Shown here: piece by piece, positions 20,147-31,103 of the stretch
How positions within the stretch are numbered: position 1 is the first letter of the stretch
How the letters are laid out: every line of letters starts with the position of its first letter
NCBI GenBank assembly: GCA_032718475.1
Contig: JAUCBJ010000747.1
Location: 1-40,260 of the forward strand
Length of the DNA: 40,260 nt
Reading direction: 5' to 3'
Source of the DNA: Nemertoderma westbladi
Lineage: Eukaryota; Xenacoelomorpha; Nemertodermatida; Nemertodermatidae
Position numbers and translations under genes: made by a program
The notes under the pieces: model-generated
What the model saw: the letters and a program-made list of their open reading frames with translations, nothing else
Told to the model about the DNA's origin: nothing
Database searches by the model: none

Positions 20147-20784
20147 TCCCGTTGATCCTACCTATAGGCCCACCACTGTTGAGATTTGTAACACCGAGCG
20201 ACTGGTGTAAAAACATGCAAGTTTAGAATATGAACATCTCGGAAATTTCTTTATAGAGTTCAATAATATTACTCACAAAAGGCATACCAGAGGTTGGTTA
20301 TCACCAAAGTTGAGGATATGAGGCGCTCGCACCACATAACAGTCAGGGAGATCATCAAATTTGAGAATACCTCAAATTTCAAATTATAGACCCAATTTTG
20401 GAATTACCTCAAATTTAATACAAGGTTAGGTTTTTATTTTTTTAAATTAAATCAGAAAATATTATTATTATATAAAGAAATATGTACTCGAAAATGAACA
20501 GGAAATGCACTTAACAATAAATTGACAATACTAGCTAAAAGTAATCTGTACATAATATTACAATAATAAGAATAATGGGACATTTTATATAACCTAAATA
20601 AGTTTGTGTAGGGGTGGCGAGCAAGAAGGGCCTGCAGATGATAATGCTACTCTAAAAAAACAAATTAAGAAGACAACAATACTAATTTTGATAAAATGTG
20701 ATACCGGTATGAGCTAAAATGTGATAAAAAAAAGGGAAAGGAATAATAAAAGGCATCTATTCGTCGTGCAGGAGGTAATCGCTA
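20147..20784. other. Distal 5' flank of zinc-finger copy 2 and 3' flank of the retroelement
   Basis: 20180-20330 matches 2330-2490 (ACCGAGCGA...AAACATGCAA...CATCTCGG). 20360-20420 has AAATTTGAGG-type repeats. The rest is AT-rich with no gene and probably includes the 3' untranslated end of the element at 20785-24024. Confidence 0.45.
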
Positions 20785-21564
20785 TTAAAGTAGGAAAATC
20801 TCGTCTAGGTTTCTGTTACAGGGGAAGGTGCCGAGGACTGCGGTGGCATTTCCTCTTACCACTGCCATGGATAGGCGTTGGTGGAGGAAAGCTGTGGACC
20901 GGGGTTCACCAGTGGTATGGGCGATCCTCCTCCCTATCTCACGAATGGTGCTGGTTGCTTCGGCACCAATGGGTCCGAGGGTCTCTGTAGCTATAGTCAC
21001 AAAGTGGTAGTCATGGCATAGGTCAGCGTATTTGTGTGCCTTTACACGCTCTGCTGCGGTTGCTGCTGCTCCGGCTGTCTGGGACGTCGTGCGGAGGTAG
21101 GATGTCGCTAGGGTATCCCTACATGTATAGTCCCAAACAAGCATCCTGCCTTTTGACCATGGTGACAGAGTCATTCCATCAGGTTTTTTCCCATCTCTCG
21201 TCATGCCTCTTGGTTCTAGGGTGGATGGTATACCGGCTGAGTTAAGGGCGCGGTGGATGATGTCGTTCGCTTCAGCGTGGCGGGTGTATTTGCCATAGTT
21301 GTGGATGCAGCTTAGTCCGTGTACACCTGAGGTGTTTACTTGAGTACCGCAGCTCCTACATTCATGCTCAGTGCAAATTGTAGTGCCTAGGCGGAGAGCT
21401 ACGCCAATTCGTAGTTGGTCATCCTCGAGGCGGAGTCCCAGTGAAGATATTGGAAGGGCGTTTAGCCAGTCCCCAGAGTGATCTGCCCTGGCGGCTAACA
21501 GACGAGCCTTGCTGAGGGGGGTGCCAGCGGCTACTAGTAGTTCTTCAAACCGGATAACGCTCAT
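20785..21564 (-). pseudogene. Restriction-like endonuclease domain of a non-LTR retroelement
   Basis: A frame of 259 codons. It has a CCHC motif, CRSCGTQVNTSGVHGLSC (C-x2-C-x9-H-x3-C), followed by R..H...ND. It then has a PD-(D/E)xK-like core: GKKPDGMTLSPW, then LVWDYTC. CCHC followed by a restriction-like nuclease is the C-terminal layout of R2/NeSL/CRE-type elements, which nick target DNA for target-primed reverse transcription. The frame is out of phase with the RT frame upstream, with about 80 bases of proline-rich linker between them, so the polyprotein is split by a frameshift. Confidence 0.75.
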
Positions 21565-21646
21565 GGGGTGGTCCCACGCTTTCTGTATAGAAGGGTTGGG
21601 TGGTGGGGTGGGCTTGTTCCTGGGGGGAGATGTGTCATAGCCAGGG

Positions 21647-23335
21647 TTATTGCTGGATCTGTATTACCTTCAAAATGAGGAGCCGGAGGATTGCTCGGAG
21701 TAGGGGAGTGCATCCGAAGACTGATGCCAAAAAGGCAGGTACTGAAACGTCCCGCGTACTCCTAATGCCCAGCCCCCCGAGTGATACTGGGAGGGAAGCT
21801 TGTTTCCATGCAGTGTCGTCTAGTTTAGAGTTGGTCGCCACCTCGAGGGCTTGACGGATTGTGGTGTCGAGTTGTCGGAGGGTTGGTGAGATGAAGCATG
21901 GCGAGCACCTGAGAATATGCATCAGTTTGGGGATTGCGAAGCAGTGTCTAAGTAAGAAGAGGGCATCGTGGGAGGAGAGTAGGTGTAGTCGTTGTGTGAA
22001 TCGCGTGAGGTCAGTTATCTTCTCCTGGACGGTGGTTTCAAGTGCTGATTCTCCTAGGGGTGCCCCCAGTAGGGTCGAATTGTCAAACTCCACTGGTTTA
22101 ATGCCTGGCGTTATCTTGTCAAAGATTGCGGTGGTTGTTGTCTTAAGGTCCTCTGGGAAGCTGGGAGCGAAAATCAGTTCACACTTAGTTGGCTTGATTG
22201 TGAGCCCTAGCTTGGCTGCCTGTGCGATGACTTGGTGTAGGCCTGCGGCTACTTTGGAAGCATTCCCTCCGAGTGTTCCGTCATCTAGGTACCAGATATT
22301 TATGGGGGTTGTTATGTTTGTCACAACCTCATGGATGTCATTGCTAAAGAGGAGAGATGCCAGGGGATCACCTTGTTGCACACCATCATCTGAGGGGATA
22401 ATTGTGTCCCGGTAGAACAGGTGAGATGGCTGCTCATAAGCCTGGTAAGCTAGGTTATACAGGGGCGGGAGGTTGTTTAGAATAGACTTGAGGACATGGC
22501 TGCGATGTATGCTATTAAAGGCATTTGCGAAATCAACCTTTACCAAGACATTGGCTTCCTGTGATTCCTGGAGGAATCGCCTAGCGCTATGTACTGCTGC
22601 CTCAGCTCCTCTGGCTGTACCACTGCCGAGTTGATGTGGTGCTAGTTGGAGTCCTGAGTTCTGCATTGCTATCCTGCAGCATGTCTTTGCAGTGAGCCTG
22701 CGTATGGTGCACCCCACTGCAATCGGTCTGACTCCGCTGGTGAGCTTGGAGAAAGCACATAGTTTGGCTCCATAAACGAAGGGTAGCACTCCTTGGGGGA
22801 CAACACCTTTCACCATCAAGTTGGCAACTGAGGTTACTCCTTTCAGGAGGTCTGTTGCTGTATCACCCACGGAGAAGGAGCAGAGGTCTTTCAGATGTTG
22901 AGGTCTGAGATTATCTGGACCTGCCGCGGAGCCTTCGGGAAAGGCTTTAATTGACTTACGGATGTCGGTGTAAGAGAGCTCAAGGATTGGGGCTTTGGCA
23001 TCAGCTATTGATGTTACCCCAATATGATCTTCAGGTGGTCGGGTCGGGTGTAGGGCAATGAGTGCATCTAACGTTGCCTGGTTGGCTGGTGCTATGGTGG
23101 CTGATGAAGATGCCAGGCGGGCTGCTGCCTTGATATTACCTTCCTCTATTTTTGAGGAGATGAGTAACCCCAAAAAGTCTTCTTGTCGATCTGTGTGTTT
23201 TTGTTTGGTGGGTTTAGGTTTGTTATGATGTTGCTGTTGTTCAGGTACTGGGAGAGCTAGAGGCTCCTGTGATTCACATAGCTCCATGAATTCGTGCAGC
23301 TGGTCCTTGACTTTACTTGTCAGGGATTTCTCCAA
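21647..23335 (-). pseudogene. Reverse transcriptase of an RLE-class non-LTR retroelement
   Basis: A 562-codon frame. RT motifs in order: SAAGPDNLRPQHLKDL, GVRPIAVGCTIRRL, GSGTARGAEAAVHSARRFL, VLVKVDFANAFNSIHR (motif A), GVQQGDPLASLLFS (motif B), NIWYLDDGTLGG (motif C, YLDD intact) and LGLTIKPTKCELIF. The thumb-like region has LPVSLGGLGIRSTRDVS. The catalytic residues are all present. The apparent start at 23335 is not the real one: the same phase is open upstream to a 10-G run at 23371-23380, where it should join the frame of the N-terminal zinc-finger part. Confidence 0.85.
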
Positions 23336-24024
23336 TAAACCGGGGTTTCCCTTTCTCCGTTTGTGTACTTGGGGGGGGGGATCCTCAGGCTATAAGGGAA
23401 GGCTAGAAGGTTTAGCCACTCATGCATGGAGTTATGTTTGACTACTGCTTTGCATAGCTTGGTGTAACATGTTGAGGCCAGTTGTCTTGCTCCCCGGGGG
23501 ATGCGTGTAAGTGTCCTAGTGAGGAGAAGAACTTTAAATACTTTTAAGTAGTCATTGGTGGATGTATTGCTGGCAGATTCCGCTTCAGTTAGTGGATGGT
23601 GGGGTGCTGGTGCTGGTGTAAAGATGGTTTGTATAGGTTGAGGTTCCGCTATGGTGCCTGAGCCTGGACAGACGCGACCATTTGTGGCATTATGCTTGCG
23701 GAGTCTCCCATTGCTGGTGACAGAATATGTTTTCTTGCATGATGGACAGGTGGATCGGGATGTTGAGATAATAGAGGATGTCTGTGACTGTTGTTGTGAT
23801 GGTTGTTGTTGTGAGGGAGATGACAATGATTGTGGGGGTAATTGTTGTTTATTTGTGATTTGTGGGGACTGTGGTAGGGGGGTTGGTGAGGATGGGGTTG
23901 GTGAGGGGGGGGCCTGGGTAGATTGTGGGTGTTGACTGTCATTGGTGGTGTTTTCGTCAGGTGGTGTAATTGATTGAATAATGTCGCTGTGGTCTGCTGG
24001 GTGGTGGATTGGATTTGTCCCCAT
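23320..24024 (-). pseudogene. N-terminal zinc-finger part of the RLE-class retroelement
   Basis: 234 codons from an ATG at 24024. The first 85 residues are rich in Pro, Ser and Gln and disordered. A zinc-finger-like motif (CPSCKKTYSV... with C-x2-C-x14-H-x7-C) follows; such fingers bind target DNA in R2-type elements. The tail (LTRIPRGARQLASTCYTKL) leads towards RT. The frame ends at PVYWRNP soon after a poly-C run on this strand (10 G at 23371-23380 on the plus strand). A one- or two-base change in that run would put it in phase with the RT frame, so slippage or a sequencing error is likely. 24025-24110 may include the 5' UTR. Confidence 0.7.
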
Positions 24025-25540
24025 GGGGCTGGGGCTGGGGAGGTCATTGCCCTGGCAAGGGTTGGAGTGAATGGGGAGATTGGGATGGATATGTTAGGTT
24101 AGGTTAATTCTCTAAATTCGAGTTTACCCCAAATTTGAATTTCATAGCAGCAGTCAGATACAGACAGAAGTCATAGTTGGCCTAGTTCAGTAGTTGTTAG
24201 CTTGTTACTGTATTGCAAAGGTAAAAAAATAAACTGATGTATGTCTAGTGTCTGAGTGTTGTGAAATATAACATTTAAAACATATTCAGTATTTGTTTAA
24301 AAAGGCTTATACTTAAAAAGGCTACTGGTAGGGGTGCAGTGGGGTGGTATGATCAGATGGTAGACATATAAAACGAAGTACAGAGCTTAAAGAACTTATA
24401 TTTTTATATTGTTACCGGTACTTTTTTTGCTTGAATATGCCCTAAAATCGGGAGAAAAAGTAGTAGGCCTACTTTTTTTCCCTACTGGTAGGGAAAAAGA
24501 GGGAAAAAGTTGTCCCCATACCGGTTGTTAAGACGAACGGCCGCCCAAAGTAGACTCCACGGGGAAATTAGTTTTTTAGCCTGATATTCATACTTTTTAT
24601 TTAATGCATTATTTTCAACATGTGATTTGCTTTGTGTCTTATCTATTTATTCGGTGTACTATTTTTAGCTTGTAATCTATCTATGTAATCTGACTATTCG
24701 GTGTGTTATTTCGGCTCAGAATTTATCCTATGTAATCTACCTATTCGATGCGATGTATTATTTCGGCATATAATTTATTTATGTCTTTAATTATTTATTT
24801 AGTGCATTATTTCTCGGCATATAATCTGTAATGTTGATCCATTTTTTGGGTGATTATTTTCGGCTTAGGACTTGTTCTATATTGATTTTGTTGGTGTGCG
24901 TACCTGTATATTGGCTGTGACGACATCCATTGGGTTGTAATTTTTATTGCCATTATATTGGATATGTAATCACGATTAGCCTCCGTAAAGTTGTAGGATA
25001 ACATGTGGCCATTATTTCTCTTGTAAGTTTGATTGGAGGATTCCTTTCGGGAGAGGGGGGGTGTATTCAAGGCTTGGCTTTGTGATATTATTACTTTGAA
25101 TGTTGTAGCTAATAATAGCCTATGTTAGGATGGTTGAAGTTGTGTTACTCCATTGTCGCAAAGGTCAAACTGATTATAGCTCGTTTGCTTGTTTGCCTGT
25201 TGAAGTAATGTGCAGTTTGTTCGGTAATCCATTAACACCTTTTATATTGGTTGAATTTCGGTGTATATAAACTATAGTTCTGGGATTCATTCTTCAGTAG
25301 CCTACGAACCCCCAGCCAACTGTCATGCCATTTAATTAAATGTTTTTTGGTCCCGGCCGGACCGGTAATTTTATTATTATCATTAATGCAATATCCGCAT
25401 GAATTTTTACTGTCTGATTGAAATTGAATAAAAATTAAACCTCTGCACTGAATTATTTAACTGTTTTTTACGTTTTCGTCATGGTGAAAATGAATCACGG
25501 GCTCCCCAATCTCTAGACCAAGGAAGGAAACCATCCGGAT
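24025..25540. other. AT-rich stretch with a degenerate tandem repeat and LTR-like signals
   Basis: 24570-24840 holds about four to five degenerate units of about 60 bp (..TATTCGGTG..TTATTTCGGC..TAATCTAT). Near 24455-24500 is a hairpin, AAAAAGTAGTAGGCCTACTT. At 25258-25270 there is a TATA-like GTGTATATAAAC and at 25426-25432 GAATAAA, spaced as promoter and polyadenylation signal of an LTR would be, just before the gag-like ORF at 25690. No paired LTR was found. Confidence 0.4.
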
Positions 25541-25542
25541 AA

Positions 25543-25566
25543 CCCCCCCCCCCCCCCCCCCCCCCC
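25543..25566. repeat. Poly-C run of 24
   Basis: Twenty-four consecutive C. It could form an i-motif, or a G-quadruplex on the other strand. Its length is likely to vary and to be unreliable in assembly. Confidence 0.95.
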
Positions 25567-25689
25567 TACCCCTCTCGTATAGGCCTATTCTTTAAAAAAG
25601 GGCAAGCACATACCAGGCTACTGCACTCCCCACACACTCCACGAACCTTATAGGGAATCGAAGGCAACCACACGCTGGCCTGGTAGATA

Positions 25690-26633
25690 GTCTGCAAAAC
25701 CCCTTTTTACATTCGAACCGGATACAACCGAACTATGGAGGACATCATCCGTGGGGATTCTGGCAAAACGGAACCGGCGATCAACGATACCAGAGACGGG
25801 CGCAGCGGGCGTCCTCCACTACTGGTAGCGCTAAAACCACGGCGAGTTCGGTGGCACGACTTGCCAAACATGGAGCTCGGATGATCGGCTTCCGAGTTCA
25901 AGCCGAACGGGAACGGATCCGAAAGGAACAGTTGAGGGCAATAAAGGAACGAGGATGGATACATCAGGAACAGGAACATAAACTGGAAGAATTGAGGATC
26001 TCCGAGGAACGTAAACTGGAAGAACAGAAGGTCTCCGATGAACGCAGGCTGGAAAAACTGATACGAGAGGCTGCAGAGGTGGAATTCGAAGCGCGACTCT
26101 GGGAGGAAGAAGCTAAGGAGGACTGCGAGGAAGGACTCTTGGGCCGGCTTCGGGAGTTCGATGGTGAGTTGGATCTAGGAACTGAGGATGCCAGACCGCG
26201 TCACGGTGGCGCGGTCAGGGGTGAAGGGACGGACGGACCTGAACCATTCGGGTTCACCCTCTCACCTCAGGGAAACACGGAACGGTGGGCGGCAACAGAT
26301 AACTCGGGTGTCACACAGGTACGGGCGGTCATGGGGTCGGAGAGTGTACCGGTACGTACACAACGCGGCCCCCAGCCAATGGCTTCATCCTCCCCAAGGC
26401 CGGAACCGAAATCGGAGGAAGAAGGACGCGAGATTCGGGACGCGGCACAACGTCAGGGTGGCGTTGTGGCAACCCCGGTCGTAACGGACTATGGTCGGGA
26501 TGCGGTGCAATGTCAGGGTGGCATTGTAGAAGTCCCGGTCATAACGGGCCATGGCTGGGATGCGGCACGGCGCCACGGTGGCTGTTGTGGAAATCCCGGC
26601 TGTGTCGGACGACAACAACCTTCGGGCGGATAG
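25690..26633 (+). CDS. Gag-like coiled-coil protein in a GC-rich island
   Basis: The frame is open from about 25690 (no clear ATG; a GTG at 25851) to the stop at 26633. Residues downstream of 25851 form a highly charged coiled coil (QEHKLEELRISEERKLEEQK, about 41-60). A Gly/Pro-rich, low-complexity half follows, then three imperfect units of about 23 residues beginning RDAAQRQGG, RDAVQCQGG and WDAARRHGG. The charged coil and position suggest the gag of an LTR retroelement, but no zinc knuckle, protease or RT follows. GC content changes abruptly at both edges, consistent with a mobile insertion. Host gene or other origin is not excluded. Confidence 0.4.
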
Positions 26634-26698
26634 GAAACCCTCGGGTTTATTCGAGAACTCTCGGACCGTGACAGACAACAGAGGTTAAGCCGAGGGAT

Positions 26699-26959
26699 GT
26701 GGGGGTCGCCTACAACCTTCCGCCTACAAAGGCTTCGGCTCGACTAATGGACGACGGGGCGCCAGGGGATTACGGACGACTAGACGCCCGTGCACAACCC
26801 TTTATCCCCAGGGATCGGACTCCCCATTCTTCCACGGATCCCTGGGTAGGGTCGGTCGATTCGTTGATTGACGAACTCATCCCCGGAATGGAAACTGTAG
26901 TTCGGGGTGGCGCAATGCGAGAAGGAGATACGCAATGCGTATCCCATTGCGCCTCATAA
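26699..26959 (+). pseudogene. Continuation of the GC-rich island ORF
   Basis: 86 codons in another phase from the preceding ORF, opening at GTG. It reads AYNLPPTKASARLMDDG and DSLIDELIPGMETVVRGG. Composition matches the ORF at 25690-26633, so it is probably the same coding unit after a frameshift or stop. No domain was recognised. The ORF runs into a strong hairpin at 26909-26953. Confidence 0.35.
26909..26953. repeat. Nested hairpin
   Basis: The outer stem GGCGCAATG (26909-26917) pairs with CATTGCGCC (26945-26953). The inner stem GATACGCA (26927-26934) pairs with TGCGTATC (26936-26943). All pairs are Watson-Crick. Confidence 0.85.
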
Positions 26960-27063
26960 TAGCCTCTCGTCAACAAGTCAACCCCATCGACTAGTGGCAC
27001 TGGCTGTTTCAGCTGACGGGGCTCTGTCGAAAAACGCGTCCCTGATGCAGTAAGGGCCCTCTT

Positions 27064-27402
27064 TTGAGGAGCAATATTATTATTGTCGTGGAACTGTTTC
27101 TACTCTCTGTGAGAAATGATAAATATTTATTTAAGGAGTATGCAGATTTTAGAATGAAATTGTATAGGGCCTACCTAAATAAGAAACCCATGTCAAAAAG
27201 TTCTTATTTAAGGACTTTTAGTATTTATGTGTACAATTTCGATGTCTTAAATAAGGTAAATTTAAAAAATCCCTCTTATTTAGGAACTGGTCGTATTTGG
27301 TGCAATTTTAAAACGCTTGTAGAAGAAAAACCGGACGGTGAAATGTTTTCTGGTTTTTTGCATTATGTTCAAGAAAGAACTAACTTTTATATTGTGAAAT
27401 AA
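27064..27402 (+). other. Unrecognised AT-rich reading frame
   Basis: 113 codons opening at TTG; the first ATG is internal (27154). The sequence (e.g. CNFKTLVEEKPDGEMFSGFL) is not obviously low-complexity, but no family was recognised. The surrounding DNA (27125-27540) carries repeated TTCTTATTTAAGGA in both orientations, for example at about 27202 and inverted at about 27497, suggesting a small inverted-repeat element instead of a host exon. Confidence 0.25.
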
Positions 27403-27856
27403 AATTATGCGGTATTTTTTACTGAAAAAAGTTCTTGCATATTATGTTGAAAAAATATCCAAAAAAGGCCCAAAAACCCCTAAATAAGAGCCATTTTCCT
27501 TAAATAAGAACCCACTTTAGGAGCTTATTTAAGGATATGTTCCCTACTGCAAGGGGCATTCTGCATTCTTACAGGCTAATATACACCATCAATAAAAAAC
27601 GACAATATTTTAATGCATACAATTTTAAATAATCAAGGTATGAGGGACATACATTTTAATCTACATACAATTTTTAAATTCAATTTGTGATTTTAATTAT
27701 TTGGTACGGGCTGACCAGTACTATATATTAAATATTTTCAGTGATTTTAATGTGATTTTAAGCGTGATGTTAACTTACAGACTTAGCCTGCATACAGGCA
27801 TACAATCATAAATTCAATTCGTAATTTTAAATAATTTGTGATACCGAGCTTTTAAC
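27403..27856. other. AT-rich intergenic stretch
   Basis: Contains the inverted TCCTTAAATAAGAA copies noted for the preceding frame and CATACAATTTTAAAT repeats at 27615-27680. No gene was recognised. Confidence 0.45.
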
Positions 27857-28200
27857 TAGGGCTCGATCGGAGCTCCGGCCTCCGGCTACGGCCATTTTGG
27901 CACCTCCGGCTCCTGCTCCGGCTCCGGTAAAAATATTGCCGGAGTTACACCTAATTTTTTAATAAAGTATTATATTTCGTGCATATTCGAATCTGAACAA
28001 TTATTTACACTAAGTACTGTAGTACAGCTTCAATATCAAGCATAATACTGCAGTATTTACTTAGCCAATGACTGACTGACTGTACTGCAGTACTGGTACT
28101 GGCCAGCTGGCTGACTAGCAGACTGTTACAGATAGGCCTAGGCCCTACCAGACTGACTGATTAGGCCCTAATGCTCTATACAGTAGGGCCTAGTACAGTT
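27857..28200. mobile_element. hAT-like relic related to the element at 37392-38258
   Basis: TAGGGCTCGATCGGAGC at 27857-27873 resembles the terminus TAGGGTTCGATCGGTGC of the intact element. It is followed by a CCGGCTC-rich subterminal region (27875-27950) in place of its CACCGG repeats, and a CTGCAGTAC-rich interior (28015-28130). No right terminus was found, so it is truncated or its other end has diverged. Confidence 0.5.
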
Positions 28201-28257
28201 AGAACAAAAATTTATTATTAATTAATTAATTAGTTATAGTTGGGGACGTCTATTTAC

Positions 28258-28360
28258 ACCAAAAACACACAAAAACTCACAAAAACACACAAAAACTCAC
28301 AAAAACACACAAAAACACACAAAAACATACAAAAACACACAAAAACAGACAAAAACATAC
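28258..28360 (+). repeat. 10-bp tandem repeat (AAAAACACAC)n
   Basis: Ten nearly exact 10-bp units with variants ending CTCAC, CATAC and CAGAC. It is the complement of the TTTTTGTGTG arrays at 29550-29662, 29803-29861 and 39320-40190. The overlapping reading frame is a repeat by-product. Confidence 0.95.
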
Positions 28361-29549
28361 GGCATATATATGAAATGCCTGCAAAGGTAATTATCATTGC
28401 GGTTTGGTTTGTTGTCTGTTTGTATGCCTGTTTGTCTGTGTGGATGTAATTAATTGTAATCCAAAACGCAATAGTCAGATAGTTATTACTGAAATACCTC
28501 TAGGCATAGTCCAGTAGTCCACACTCTACAGGTACCTTCAGTATAAATTAGATCATTGATGCACTCGATCCTCTGTGGAATCCCCATTATGAACATCACA
28601 TATATTTCGCCTGGACGGATGCATCGCGCTTATTCAATCTAAACATTACTATATGATTGTGATCAGGCAGGCAGGTTATGGTTGATATCAGTTAATGATG
28701 CCTTTGATAAATTGCGCAAAGGGCGATTATTTACTGTAATACAGTAGATAGTGTGGTTGCGTTTCCGCCAACATCTCTTTCCAAGCTTGGTGAGAATAAC
28801 TCTTCCGGGAAGAAAAATATACTCGATTTATGACTACCATCATCTGATCATATGTTGACGTCACATTAAATTCTACCTGCGAATCTGAAACTACAGTATT
28901 AGCTCGATTCATTCATACTTTGTCATTTTGTCATTATATACCGTGTCTGTATTTCATACTATGTATGCTTAACAGAGGCATACCGACACCGAGGGTGGGG
29001 GGATTAGAAAATAATTAAATAATAAAAAAAGAAAAAATTTATTATTTTATTGGGCCTATTGATGGAATAAAACACTTACAAAACCATTTTATTATTAAAT
29101 CACCCAAGGCTTGCAACAACAATGCTATTATTTACTATATTTACAATTACAAGATCGTTTAGGTAGTTTGGATTTATTAAGTATACAGTAGAGAAACGGG
29201 AAGTTTGATTTGATTGATTGGGACGATATAATAAATATATTTGCAAAAGAATCATACTGTAGTAGGCCTATAAACAACATTTTTTAAAAATGTAATAATA
29301 TTTTAATATCGGTAATAAAATCGGAATTGTAGTGGAATTGAATGTCCATGATAAAACTAATTTATTTATTACATGGGAAAGCAAGACCAGTTATAAACTT
29401 CACGGTTTATATGTTCTTAAGTTTTTTTCCCCTATGTAATATAGGCCTACGTAATTTTATTGGTACTTTGTGGCTTAATTCTTTAATAAAAGATAGAGTA
29501 ATATATTGTTACAAAATAAATGTTTTGTTTTGTTCTAAAACCAAAAAAA
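28361..29549. other. AT-rich stretch between inverted 10-bp arrays
   Basis: Non-coding as far as can be seen. 28999-29130 and 29220-29320 are strongly AT-rich. Because the flanking arrays are inverted relative to each other, this could be the loop of another foldback structure, but no non-repeat inverted ends were found. Confidence 0.4.
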
Positions 29550-29662
29550 GTTTTTGTTTGTGTGTTTTGTTTGTTTTTGTTTGATTTTCTGTGTTTATGT
29601 TTGTTTTTGTGTGTTTTTGTTTGTTTTTGTGTGTTTTTGTTTGTTTTGTGTGTTTTTGTGTG
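29550..29662 (+). repeat. (TTTTTGTGTG)n array
   Basis: About 110 bp of TTTTTGTTTG and TTTTTGTGTG units ending in TTTTTGTGTGAATT, a junction repeated at about 39431 and 39721. Confidence 0.92.
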
Positions 29663-29802
29663 AATTATTGAATTTGAGTACCAGTTAAATAACTGGGAGC
29701 AAATCTTGGGATAGTAGTAGCGCCCACCCCTACCCTCGGGTAGCAGCTATCGAAAGAGGAGCCTTCGGGTCGCCTCCGGCTTCAGCCGACTGTTTGCTTT
29801 GC
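29663..29802. other. GC-rich hairpin segment inside the microsatellite
   Basis: 140 bp of unrelated sequence with CTACCCTCGGGTAG (a hairpin) and GGAGCCTTCGGGTCGCCTCC, inserted between two (TTTTTGTGTG) tracts. In reverse complement it ends directly in the (ACACAAAAAC) tract, as the 3' end of a retroposon with a repetitive tail would. The family is unknown. Confidence 0.4.
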
Positions 29803-29861
29803 TTGCTTTGTGTGTTTTGTTTGTTTTTGTTTGATTTTGTGTGTTTATGTTTGTTTTTGTG
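29803..29861 (+). repeat. (TTTTTGTGTG)n array, left half
   Basis: Ends in TTTTTGTG at 29854-29861, directly against the terminus of the giant foldback element. The other half resumes at 39320 with the same TTTTTGTG. Confidence 0.9.
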
Positions 29862-30208
29862 CGGTCCTACTAATTACCCCAACCTACCACAATCTACCCC
29901 AACCTACCACAATCTACCCCAACGTACCACAATATACCGCAATCTACCCCAACAATTCGATAGAGGCATCTAATTACCACAATATTATTTTACAATGGCG
30001 TCTAATTACCACAATATACCAGTATACAGAACGCAAGTGTCTATTTACCACAAGACTACACTGCATCTAATTACCACAATATTATTTTACATTGGCGTCT
30101 AATTACCACAATATACAGAATGCAAGTGTCTATTTACCACAAGACTACACTGCATCTAATTACCACAATATTATTTTACATTGGCATCTAATTACCACAA
30201 TATACAGA

Positions 30209-31103
30209 CCAGGTTGGAATTCATGCATGAGCGCGCAGGTACGCTTTGTTGTTTTGAAATCACCGCGCACCTGAAATTGGCTCGTCGCGCACCTCATCAT
30301 ATGTCATAATCCAAACAAAATCGCGCAGCTCATGTCATGCATATCTCAAAAAATCGCACAGTTCATAAGAATAATTTTACATTCCTATTTTACAAGTTTG
30401 AGCGTTTTAAGCTTATCTTTACGTCTGTCTGTCTGTACGTTGAATCTAGGCTTACATAATAAATGTAATTTTTGCAACATCAAAATTGTTAATATTAAAA
30501 AATATTTTTTTAATCCACTACTATGGTGGCCCATCGGGCTCACTGCTTTTATAACAGAAAATATTATTTTAGATTACAAACAAAACATGTACCGGTAATT
30601 TCAAAAAAACGAATATTGAAATAGGTACCAGTCTGCCAATAATACTTTGTATAGGCCTACCTAACAATTAGGCTTAAACATACAGTTGGCTTATAATTAA
30701 GTCATACTTATAATACATTGTTACTTTCTGACTTTACCTGTTTACTAACGTAACATCGGCATAGCATAGACCTAATAACAATACAACAATAGAGTACTGT
30801 AGTTAAAATAAATAGACAAATTCAGCTCCGGTTGCCGGTATTACAGTATTATGGTGAAGTGATTTGACTGTTTGAAGAATTGGAAATGAGAAACAAATGC
30901 GAGCGCAGCGAGCGAAATTTTTTTGTGTATTTTCGTGATTTCAATTAATTTGTGGTGCGCATCAGAGGCAGAGCTGCGCGCTGAGGCGCAATGCGCACCT
31001 GTCTCACACCCGAACGCGCACCTGTCTCACCCAAACGCGCATCTGGTTTGCGGTCATTCGCGCAGGTACGCGTCCGAGTTTTGCAGCATGAATTCCAACC
31101 TGG
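30209..31103. mobile_element. hAT-like non-autonomous element (insertion in left arm)
   Basis: Termini CCAGGTTGGAATTCATGC and GCATGAATTCCAACCTGG are perfect inverted repeats. TATACAGA flanks both sides (30201-30208 and 31104-31111), an 8-bp target duplication as in hAT elements. Subterminal regions are rich in GCGCACCTG and GCGCAGGT; the centre is AT-rich and includes GCGAGCGCAGCGAGCG at about 30899. No transposase was recognised. Confidence 0.85.

Noticed and set aside
21861-22415. 184-codon plus-strand frame over the RLE-class RT
   Set aside because: Antisense shadow of the RT coding frame.
20421-24110. GTTAGGTT at both ends of the RLE-class element as its target duplication
   Set aside because: The repeat is short, lies at uncertain distance from the true ends, and is embedded in simple sequence; not enough to call.
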